From assembly GCA_030151845.1 (NCBI GenBank), contig JASLCM010000065.1, positions 1-21,935 on the forward strand: a DNA stretch of 21,935 nt. Reading direction: 5' to 3'. The DNA is from Bacteroides sp. GTDB taxonomy: Bacteria > Bacteroidota > Bacteroidia > Bacteroidales > Bacteroidaceae. Position 1 is the first letter of the stretch, and every line of letters starts with the position of its first letter. Of this stretch, positions 15,998 through 21,935 are shown piece by piece. Both the position numbers and the translations under genes were made by a program. A model generated the notes under the pieces. That model was given only the letters and a program-made list of their open reading frames with translations, ran no database searches and was not told where the DNA came from.

Positions 15998-16042
15998 CTC
16001 AACGAGAGTATTTTGTTTAGGCGAAAGAGCCGATAGTGGGTT
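15998..16042 (+). repeat. Diverged direct repeat A, copy 1
   Basis: About 45 bases starting CTCAACGAGAGTATTTT and ending GATAGTGGGT; copy 2 at 16467-16511 is the same with a few substitutions and one extra T. Confidence 0.8.
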
Positions 16043-16051
16043 CTGTTGATA

Positions 16052-16110
16052 TTGCTTCAAGAAGAGGAAGGGCCGGCTTTGCTTGTTGTCTGCTTCAGTA
16101 ACAATTCCTT
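16052..16110 (+). repeat. Diverged direct repeat B, copy 1
   Basis: Begins TTGCTTCAAGAAGAGGA and contains AGGGCCGGCTTTG, then CTTCAGTAACAATTCCTT. Copy 2 at 16405-16454 is shorter by about 9 bases. It overlaps the region just after the transposase C-terminus (minus strand). Confidence 0.75.
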
Positions 16111-16129
16111 TAAGCTCAGTAGCAAAACA

Positions 16130-16250
16130 TTGGGGATAAGCCTATAAATTAGCAATTCCAAAGAGAAAGAATTTTTAGGTCTGCTACCCCTCTAAGCTTA
16201 GCTCTGAATAGTTTTCTTTTGGCATTGTATGATTCAGCCATTGCATTAGA
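16130..16250 (-). pseudogene. Remnant of an ISL3-like transposase C-terminus
   Basis: On the minus strand, SNAMAESYNAKRKLFRAKLR then GVADLK is the C-terminal pattern of ISL3-type DDE transposases of Bacteroidota (usually NAxAESFNAKIKxFRxxxRG). After a one-base shift in an A-run the reading continues as FFLFGIANL, then a TAG where Tyr is usual, then AYPQ. In the same frame upstream a TGA lies 5 codons before the SNAMAES motif. The gene is thus broken by at least one frameshift and two stops; about 120 bases are recognisable. The family is from memory of the motif. Confidence 0.65.
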
Positions 16251-16404
16251 GGATCTTATTATTCACGATGCAAAGTGGACAATAACTCTTGGTATTGAAA
16301 CGAATGTCCCTAGTAAATAGCTACTGAGTCTCTTTTGGCTACCAGCTCAATGAAAAGATTGGCTTTAGTTGGGTAGAAAAAGTTAATTACGGATTGTGTT
16401 TACT

Positions 16405-16454
16405 TTGCTTCAAGAAGAGAGGGCCGGCTTTGGCCGCTTCAGTAATAACTCCTT
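16405..16454 (+). repeat. Diverged direct repeat B, copy 2
   Basis: Starts TTGCTTCAAGAAGAGAG and contains GGGCCGGCTTTGG, ending CTTCAGTAATAACTCCTT. Same strand as copy 1, which lies 295 bases to the left. Confidence 0.75.
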
Positions 16455-16466
16455 AGACCATTATAG

Positions 16467-16511
16467 CTCAACGAGAGTATTTTTGTTCAGATGAAAGAGC
16501 TGATAGTGGGT
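16467..16511 (+). repeat. Diverged direct repeat A, copy 2
   Basis: Starts CTCAACGAGAGTATTTTT, ends GATAGTGGGT. Relative to copy 1 the A and B order is reversed (A1-B1 on the left, B2-A2 on the right) while both stay on the same strand. Confidence 0.8.
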
Positions 16512-16617
16512 AACTCAAGTAAAAGAGCGACTTCAAGGTTATAACAGATAGGTAAAAGATGAACAGGAGCTTTATCTACTTAATCGTCTAGGTCGCTTTT
16601 CCCTCTTAAAAAGGCCG

Positions 16618-17793
16618 TTATTGGAACCTCCAGCCCAAACCTAACATGAGGTTGTTGGGATTTTTGAATTTGCTTAATTGATACCCTACGTGTAAAAAGA
16701 GATTTCGTGAAATAGAAATCTTTAATGCCATAAGCTGGTACCAACCTCTGGTATCTTCTCCCTTCTGAATTACATTGTAGCCTATCCCCAAGTTGACAGA
16801 AAAAATAGGCATAACTAACTCTCCTCGTGCCGAGATACCTACGGCAAATTGCTCTCTAAAGGGAGGTTTAAAGAATTTAGGATCGTCCGAATTTCCCCCA
16901 GCATAATATTGGTCGATATTAGCACTTTCATCGTATTGAGCATCTAAGGAAGCTCCTGCTCGGAAATTACAGTTGAAGTTATACATGGGGTTGAAGTTTA
17001 ACCCTACGATACCAAATGAGCCTGGAATCATAAAATTTTCGGTCTCGTTCATTATTCCACGTTTCCGAGTGGCACCATAGAGAATGAGATCGTAGGTAAA
17101 ATGAGGCTTAAAACAGCTTTGAATGTGTGTTGTTTGGTTAGGAGAGCGTGGTTCTTCACCAAAGGTTCGAACTAAGCCAACCCGTGTGCCTATTACATTG
17201 ACACCTGCATTTGGATAACTGGTGTTACCGTTGGAATAATGTGTGAACTCAAGACCTGTGGTGAGATTCCACAGCGGAGAGAGCTGCCAGTTCAAGAGAA
17301 AACTTAGGTTGATGTAAGCGTTCACTCTCGATCCTACCACCACATTATGCTCATTCTTAAGCGGGTCATATTGCTTCCAACCAAAGGATGCACCAAAATT
17401 CCATTCATAATCCAAAGCTAGTGTTGGGGCTATCCGAGCAATGCGAGATCCTTGAAAGAGATAAACTCCTATTGGCGAACCCAACTCTTGGCGATTGTCT
17501 AAATCGTTGTAGGATACACCTATACCTTGGTAGGTGTGTGGATAGAGTATGCCTAATCGAGAGTTTTCATTGAATTGGAAACTGTATTTTAGGTGGGCCG
17601 ATAAGGCATGACGGATAGGCTTTTCTGCTTGGTTTTCCCCATGAAAAAAGGGATTATCTTTTACCACAAGCCCCGGACGAAGATCTAACCCTATGCGATG
17701 CCTTAGTGAGTGGGAGCTAGCTGTTTGTCCCTGTACAGAGAGAGGTAATAGCAGGGCAGCAATAAAGCAGAGGAGTGAATGAAACAACTTCAT
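16618..17793 (-). CDS. PagL-like outer-membrane acyloxyacyl hydrolase
   Basis: A 391-residue exported protein: signal peptide with cleavage near VQG-Q (residue 23), then many alternating beta strands with an aromatic C-terminal strand (NNLMLGLGWRFQ), as in outer-membrane barrels. The segment LEFTHYSNGNTSYPNAGVNV carries His185 and Ser187 in the H-x-S pattern of the lipid A 3-O-deacylase PagL. It is about twice the length of PagL. Bacteroidota have longer members annotated acyloxyacyl hydrolase. Role: removal of a 3-linked acyl chain of lipid A, inferred; the third (Glu) residue was not located. It starts 2 bases after the stop of the lipoprotein gene before it. Confidence 0.78.
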   Translation of the reverse strand: MKLFHSLLCFIAALLLPLSVQGQTASSHSLRHRIGLDLRPGLVVKDNPFFHGENQAEKPIRHALSAHLKYSFQFNENSRLGILYPHTYQGIGVSYNDLDNRQELGSPIGVYLFQGSRIARIAPTLALDYEWNFGASFGWKQYDPLKNEHNVVVGSRVNAYINLSFLLNWQLSPLWNLTTGLEFTHYSNGNTSYPNAGVNVIGTRVGLVRTFGEEPRSPNQTTHIQSCFKPHFTYDLILYGATRKRGIMNETENFMIPGSFGIVGLNFNPMYNFNCNFRAGASLDAQYDESANIDQYYAGGNSDDPKFFKPPFREQFAVGISARGELVMPIFSVNLGIGYNVIQKGEDTRGWYQLMALKISISRNLFLHVGYQLSKFKNPNNLMLGLGWRFQ

Positions 17794-17795
17794 GA

Positions 17796-18791
17796 CTATT
17801 TACTTTGATTTACAGTTTGGTAGGAAACCTCCATTGGAATCTCTTGAGAAATTACCCCTTTAAAGATTCTCTCCTTTTGATTTTGTACATTATGAGCACG
17901 TATCACACATTGATTTTGAGTGGTTTGGTACTTGGTCTGTTTTTTTACAATGATCCTACCAGGTCCTTTCACTATGACTTCACGCTCTTGGTTGGTCGTT
18001 AATAAAGGTAGGATTTGTTGCTCTCCATTAAACAGCGCTTTGTCTCCTTTTAACTCAAAACCAAAGCCATCTGCCCTTGGAGTAGGAATAGGGAGTTCAA
18101 CAGCTTCTGAAAAGAGGTAGAAAGGATCGAAATACAGATAAAAGGGTGTTGCTTGTTGGTAATAATGCATCTCTTTGAACTGGACTTTTCTGCACTCCTT
18201 TTCAAAAGGATAGAGCTTATAGGCTTGTGGTGAGTCATAATCGGTTACTACAGAGAGGACGTTAACCTCCTGTTCTCGATAGTCAACTCCCCAGGCGTTG
18301 AGTGTATAGGTAACTTCACTAACCTCATAGTGGGCAGGTAGAATGTGGATACTGATCTCCTGTTGAAGGTTATCGGCCTCCTTATGCCTAAGGGATAGTT
18401 GAAGCACACAATTTGGAAGAAGATTTTCATGCACATGAATCTTCAATGCATTGGGCGCAGAGTGCTCAATATCGAGTTCAATAAGAGGATGTCGGAGCTC
18501 TACTTTTCCAAGAGTAGCCAAGAAAGCAATGTTGTTTATCCTCACCTTATCTCCAAACTCATTGTAGGTTGTATAGTTAAAAGGAGAACCAACACTTCTT
18601 AAACTGTGGTATATATCGCCAACTAGCTCCCAATCCCCATTTTTCAACTGTAGGGTGTTGGTAGCGTTTGTACCTTCTAGTTGAATCTCTTTCACATCGG
18701 TGCGAAAGTCATCAATGAAAAGATCTTGGTTACAAGCAGAAAGTAATCCAGTAAGCCACAGAAGTCCACTGAATAGCATTGTGTTTTTCAT
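17796..18791 (-). CDS. Lipoprotein of unknown function, coupled to the PagL-like gene
   Basis: 331 residues with signal peptide MKNTMLFSGLLWLTGLLSAC and lipobox LSAC (Cys20), followed by NQDLF, a lipoprotein of the periplasm or outer membrane. The rest is beta-rich (VRINNIAFLATLGKVELRHP and VTYTLNAWGVDYREQEVNVL) with no domain I recognise. The start at 18791 is taken because the signal peptide begins there; an ATG 17 codons upstream adds only a non-functional leader. Two bases separate its stop from the next start, so the two genes almost certainly share a message and a role, likely at the outer membrane. Function not assigned. Confidence 0.72.
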   Translation of the reverse strand: MKNTMLFSGLLWLTGLLSACNQDLFIDDFRTDVKEIQLEGTNATNTLQLKNGDWELVGDIYHSLRSVGSPFNYTTYNEFGDKVRINNIAFLATLGKVELRHPLIELDIEHSAPNALKIHVHENLLPNCVLQLSLRHKEADNLQQEISIHILPAHYEVSEVTYTLNAWGVDYREQEVNVLSVVTDYDSPQAYKLYPFEKECRKVQFKEMHYYQQATPFYLYFDPFYLFSEAVELPIPTPRADGFGFELKGDKALFNGEQQILPLLTTNQEREVIVKGPGRIIVKKQTKYQTTQNQCVIRAHNVQNQKERIFKGVISQEIPMEVSYQTVNQSK

Positions 18792-19101
18792 CTCTTTAGT
18801 AGAAAATGTGTTAATAGCGCTAAGATATAAAAATAGGAGCAAATCAAATCCCTTAAAACCTCTTAAAATTTTCTTTCTATGAAGCCGATGCTCCTAAAAA
18901 GAGGAATAGAGCCTGCTGAATCGTGTGGGTTACATTTGAAGTGTGTACTACAAATAACTATTCTAAGTTAGCTCATAGCCTAAAAAATAATCGGCTTTTT
19001 GCTTTAAGGATGCGAAAGAGGAGAAAAAAAGTTACCTTAGAGAAACAGCTTGTTTTTAAAGACTTAGTAGAAGAGGAGAGTAGTACAATATATTATTTGA
19101 A
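18792..19101. other. Intergenic region, nothing recognised
   Basis: About 310 bases upstream of the lipoprotein gene (read on the minus strand). A possible -7 box (TATCTTAG on the minus strand near 18823) has two deviations. No coding frame is convincing here. Confidence 0.4.
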
Positions 19102-19271
19102 ATGAAGAGATATTATTACAGGAGCACAATCGTGTATTGTTAACAAGGGCAAGACAAGGAATGATTCTATTTATTCCAGATATTAAATATCCAGACCCTA
19201 CTCGTCCGAAGGAGTTTTATGACTCTACTTTTGATTATTTACAAACGTGTGGAATACCTGTTTTAGATTAA
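19102..19271 (+). pseudogene. Remnant of a DUF2075-type helicase C-terminus
   Basis: From 19128 a frame reads NRVLLTRARQGMILFIP, DIKYPDPTRPKEFYD, STFDYLQTCGIPVLD and stop at 19271. This is the C-terminal pattern of DUF2075 proteins (YRVLLTRARQGMxIFxP...DPTR...FYDxTYxYLxxxGIPE). Just before, MKRYYYRST in the next frame (from ATG 19102) fits the preceding KRYLxxxYR part, so one base has been lost. No start or upstream helicase domain is present. Motif recognition from memory. Confidence 0.65.
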
Positions 19272-19287
19272 TTAATTGCTTGCGATA

Positions 19288-19320
19288 CCAACTACTCTCT
19301 TGCATTACGAGAGTAGTTGG
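19288..19320. repeat. 12-bp perfect inverted repeat
   Basis: CCAACTACTCTC (19288-19299) and GAGAGTAGTTGG (19309-19320), loop of 9 bases. Neither side has a T-run in the right place, so it is not a clear terminator; it follows the DUF2075 remnant and faces the ispE terminator. Confidence 0.7.
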
Positions 19321-19323
19321 ACG

Positions 19324-19355
19324 AAAAAAAACTCTTACAGGGAGAATTCTCCCTG
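19324..19355 (-). terminator. Terminator-like hairpin after ispE
   Basis: CAGGGAGAATTCTCCCTG (19338-19355) is a perfect 18-base palindrome, stem 7 bp plus AATT loop. On the minus strand, after six bases (TAAGAG), a run of eight Ts follows (19331-19324). It sits 14 bases after the ispE stop codon. Confidence 0.65.
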
Positions 19356-19368
19356 CGTTCCATCAAAA

Positions 19369-20190
19369 TTACGCTAAGGTGAGGTGATAGGTTTTATAGG
19401 TAGGGTGTGTAGGAAGAGCATGATCTGCTTCAAAAATTCCATAGATTGAAGAACCTGCTCCCGACATAGAGGCATAGACAGCCCCTTCTCGATAAAGCCA
19501 CTCCTTAATCTCTTTAAGTTCAGGATGGATAGCAAAAACCGATGCCTCAAAGTCATTACTTACTCTCTCTTTCCACTCCTGGAGAGGGAGTTGGACAGCC
19601 TCTTCTAAATTGTAGGAGGGCTGTTGAGGCTTAATTGCCGAAAAGGCCTCTTTGGTCGACACGAAGATACCCGGTGTACACAATACGAGTTTGTAATTTT
19701 TTAAAGAAAGCGTACTTGGCGAGAAAATGTTTCCCGTTCCTTTAGCAAAAAGAGGTTTGCCATAGATGAAAAAAGGGCAATCGGCTCCCAATTGTGCAGC
19801 ATATTGGGCCAACTCCTTGAGGCTGAGTTGAAGCTGGAACTTTTCATTCAAAAGTTTTAACATGAAACTAGCATCTGCCGATCCACCTCCTAAACCAGCC
19901 CCTGTTGGAATTTGCTTGTGGAGGTAGATGTTTACATGGGGCAAGTTAAACTCCTTGGCTAGCAATCGATAGGCTTTCATCACTAAATTATCCTCCGGAT
20001 CACCCCCTAAAACCACACCTGTTTGTTTCAAAGTTGTTTGCTTTAGCGAAGGGTTTTTAGGCGCAATAACTTCCAGTGCATCTTGCAGAGGAATCGGATA
20101 AAAGAGGGTCTCTAGGTCGTGGTAGCCGTCTTCTCTTCGGTTTACAACATAGAGTCCAAGGTTTATTTTAGCAGGAGGAAAAGTGACCAT
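19369..20190 (-). CDS. ispE: 4-diphosphocytidyl-2-C-methyl-D-erythritol kinase
   Basis: GHMP kinase of the non-mevalonate isoprenoid pathway; it phosphorylates the 2-hydroxyl of CDP-ME in the cytoplasm. Length 273 is typical. The catalytic Lys8 is in FPPAKINLGL; the ATP loop PTGAGLGGGSADAS spans residues 95-108, and Asp137 is in LGADCPFF, matching Lys10 and Asp141 of the E. coli enzyme. The ATG at 20190 is preferred; a longer frame starting at 20268 overlaps the -7 box at 20266-20273, so it cannot be translated from that promoter. Divergent from dnaB, as in other Bacteroidales. Confidence 0.95.
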   Translation of the reverse strand: MVTFPPAKINLGLYVVNRREDGYHDLETLFYPIPLQDALEVIAPKNPSLKQTTLKQTGVVLGGDPEDNLVMKAYRLLAKEFNLPHVNIYLHKQIPTGAGLGGGSADASFMLKLLNEKFQLQLSLKELAQYAAQLGADCPFFIYGKPLFAKGTGNIFSPSTLSLKNYKLVLCTPGIFVSTKEAFSAIKPQQPSYNLEEAVQLPLQEWKERVSNDFEASVFAIHPELKEIKEWLYREGAVYASMSGAGSSIYGIFEADHALPTHPTYKTYHLTLA

Positions 20191-20265
20191 AAATTTTGTT
20201 TTTAACGAGATACTTCTATATTTGATACTGCTTAACCTATGGTTAAACTTTATACAAACTTCATC

Positions 20266-20303
20266 CAAAGATAAGGCTTTTTCAAAAGGTAAATGTATCT
20301 TTG
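20266..20303. promoter_or_regulatory. Divergent promoters of ispE and dnaB
   Basis: CAAAGATA (20266-20273, minus-strand reading TATCTTTG) and TATCTTTG (20296-20303, plus strand) are identical perfect -7 boxes facing away, 22 bases apart. Each promoter's -33 region must overlap the other's -7 region. Predicted starts: about 20259 leftward, about 20310 rightward. Confidence 0.6.
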
Positions 20304-20359
20304 CGAACGAATTTCACCTTTTGAAATCACCTGCAACTGTTTTATACGCTTATTAAACT

Positions 20360-21922
20360 ATGGCCGAACCCAGAAGAACAACTAGAAAAAAATATACCAA
20401 TCAAACCGATCAACCCATTGTAGATTATGGCAAAATTCAGCCTCAAGCTGTTGAGTTAGAAGAGGCTGTATTGGGAGCTCTGATGATAGAACGTGATGCC
20501 TATTCACTTGTGAGTGAGATTTTGCGTCCCGAATCCTTCTATGAACATAAACATGAATTGATCTATGCAGCTATAACCGACCTGGCCATGAATCAGCGGC
20601 CTGTCGATATTTTAACGGTGAAAAACCAGCTCGAGAAGCGGGGAGATTTGGAAGAGGCGGGAGGAGCCTTTTACATCACCCAATTAAGTAGCCGAGTGGC
20701 CTCTTCTGCACATATTGAGTATCACGCTCGAATTATTGCTCAAAAATATTTGGCACGTGAGTTAATTAGCTTCTCAAGTAAGGTGCAGACTAAGGCTTTC
20801 GATGAGACGATGGATGTGGATGACCTCATGCAAGAGGCGGAGGGAAAGCTCTTTGAGATCTCTCAGAGGAACCTGAAAAAAGATTATACGCAGATTAATC
20901 CAGTTATTAGTGAGGCCTACGAATTGCTACAAAAAGCAGCGGCTCGAACCGATGGTTTAAGTGGATTAGAGAGTGGTTTCCATCAACTGGATAAGATAAC
21001 CTCAGGTTGGCAGCGATCGGATTTAGTCATTATAGCCGCTCGTCCGGCGATGGGTAAGACCGCTTTTGTACTCTCTATGGCAAGAAATATAGCGGTCGAC
21101 TTGAAAAAACCAGTGGCTCTTTTCTCTCTGGAGATGAGTAATGTTCAGTTGGTAAACCGTTTAATTGTGAACGTATGTGAGATTACTGGAGATAAGATTA
21201 AGAGCGGACAGTTGGCCGACTTTGAGTGGCAGCAGTTGGACTATAAATTGAAGGATCTAATTGATGCTCCGCTTTACGTGGACGATACTCCTTCGCTCTC
21301 TGTGTTTGAGTTGAGAACCAAGGCTCGTAGATTGGTACGTGAACATGGAGTTGAAGTTATTATTATTGACTACTTGCAGCTCATGAATGCGAGTGGAATG
21401 TCTTTTGGTAGCCGTCAGGAGGAGGTGAGTACAATCTCTCGTTCGCTAAAAGGGTTAGCTAAGGAGTTGAATATTCCTATTATTGCTCTTTCACAGTTAA
21501 ATCGTGGAGTAGAGAGTAGAGAGGGGATAGAGGGGAAACGCCCACAACTAAGCGACCTTCGTGAGTCTGGAGCTATTGAGCAAGACGCCGACTTAGTTTG
21601 CTTTATTCACCGTCCGGAGTACTATAAAATTTTTAACGATGAAAAAGGGGCAGATCTTCGTGGTATCGCAGAAATCATCATAGCGAAGCATCGTAATGGT
21701 GCTACTGGAGATGTTCGTTTGCGATTTAGAGGAGAGTATGCGAAGTTCCAAAACTTAGACGATGACTTAATTATACCTGCTCCAGGAGAGCCTGCGGGAA
21801 TGTTGGGTTCACGCATTAATCAAAATAGTGCGATGAATGGAGCACCAGAGCCTCCACATCCAGCAGACTCTTTAACTCCTCCACCTTTTGATCCAGGAAG
21901 AGATGGTCCTTTACCCTTTTAA
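20360..21922 (+). CDS. dnaB: Replicative DNA helicase
   Basis: Hexameric RecA-like helicase that unwinds DNA ahead of the replication fork, loaded at oriC. 520 residues, slightly longer than E. coli DnaB. Domains: N-terminal DnaB domain (PQAVELEEAVLGALMIERDA, residues 29-130), linker, C-terminal ATPase. Walker A is ARPAMGKT (residues 227-234, Lys233), Walker B IIIDYLQLM with Asp337. Near the C-terminus are RLRFRGEYAKF and a Pro-rich disordered tail (PPPFDPGRDGPLPF). No intein interrupts the ATPase. Codon use matches the rest of the window. The stop lies 13 bases before the window end. Confidence 0.96.
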   Translation: MAEPRRTTRKKYTNQTDQPIVDYGKIQPQAVELEEAVLGALMIERDAYSLVSEILRPESFYEHKHELIYAAITDLAMNQRPVDILTVKNQLEKRGDLEEAGGAFYITQLSSRVASSAHIEYHARIIAQKYLARELISFSSKVQTKAFDETMDVDDLMQEAEGKLFEISQRNLKKDYTQINPVISEAYELLQKAAARTDGLSGLESGFHQLDKITSGWQRSDLVIIAARPAMGKTAFVLSMARNIAVDLKKPVALFSLEMSNVQLVNRLIVNVCEITGDKIKSGQLADFEWQQLDYKLKDLIDAPLYVDDTPSLSVFELRTKARRLVREHGVEVIIIDYLQLMNASGMSFGSRQEEVSTISRSLKGLAKELNIPIIALSQLNRGVESREGIEGKRPQLSDLRESGAIEQDADLVCFIHRPEYYKIFNDEKGADLRGIAEIIIAKHRNGATGDVRLRFRGEYAKFQNLDDDLIIPAPGEPAGMLGSRINQNSAMNGAPEPPHPADSLTPPPFDPGRDGPLPF

Positions 21923-21935
21923 AGCCATTGTTTTA

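Larger units (their letters stand above)
15920..16617. other. Degenerate insertion-element scar
   Basis: About 700 bases without an intact gene. It holds the transposase remnant and two pairs of diverged direct repeats given separately. The base mix is similar to the surroundings. No terminal inverted repeats or target duplication could be identified. Confidence 0.6.

Noticed and set aside
19288..19320. Inverted repeat as a plus-strand terminator for the DUF2075 remnant
   Set aside because: It is followed by an A-run, not a T-run, on the plus strand.
20191..20268. Longer start of IspE
   Set aside because: The upstream ATG overlaps the ispE -7 box, and other IspE proteins start at the FPPAKINLGL region.

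Overview
The window looks like a chromosomal segment from a member of the Bacteroidota, most likely order Bacteroidales. The promoters that can be read are of the Bacteroides type (a -7 box TAnnTTTG, seen at least seven times), Shine-Dalgarno sites are mostly absent, and the families are typical of that group: SDDD-type surface lipoprotein signals, DUF5074 propeller, PepSY-like small exported protein, PagL-like outer-membrane protein. The DNA is moderately AT-rich with very AT-rich intergenic stretches. No rRNA, tRNA, CRISPR or intact mobile element was seen.

Layout. 1-168 (minus): the N-terminus of an exported protein that runs off the left edge. 169-660: AT-rich divergent control region with a cluster of four ATTAGAAT-type boxes in front of a Bacteroides promoter. 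661-6408 (plus): a CzcCBA-type RND metal-efflux operon (lipoprotein adaptor, RND pump, outer-membrane factor) plus a 67-residue Cys/His-rich protein, closed by a bidirectional terminator. 6472-7059 (minus): HD-domain nucleotidase-like protein. 7491-8408 (plus): DsbA/FrnE-like thioredoxin-fold protein. 8566-9429 (minus): exported PIG-L (LmbE) deacetylase. 9800-10834 (plus): galE, followed by a possible small structured RNA with its own terminator. 11255-13300 (minus): a large surface lipoprotein with a DUF5074/BtuG-like propeller, preceded by a clear cobalamin riboswitch (13502-13677), so probably a corrinoid-capture protein repressed by B12. 13857-14504 (plus): chloramphenicol-acetyltransferase-like protein lacking the usual Asp of its active-site motif. 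14980-15306 and 15614-15919 (plus): a PepSY-like exported protein and a zinc-ribbon membrane protein. 15920-16617: scar holding a decayed ISL3-like transposase C-terminus between two pairs of diverged direct repeats. 16618-18791 (minus): a tightly coupled pair, an unrecognised lipoprotein then a PagL-like outer-membrane hydrolase. 19102-19271: remnant of a DUF2075 helicase-like gene. 19369-20190 (minus) ispE and 20360-21922 (plus) dnaB, divergent from closely spaced promoters.

How it fits together. Most genes are single-gene housekeeping or envelope units. The units with the clearest joint logic are the efflux operon with its operator-like repeat cluster, the riboswitch with its lone corrinoid-binding-type lipoprotein, and the lipoprotein/PagL-like pair. 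I saw no defence system or other large novel system. The two gene remnants show that the intergenic spaces at 15.9-16.6 kb and 18.8-19.3 kb were once occupied by mobile or accessory DNA.
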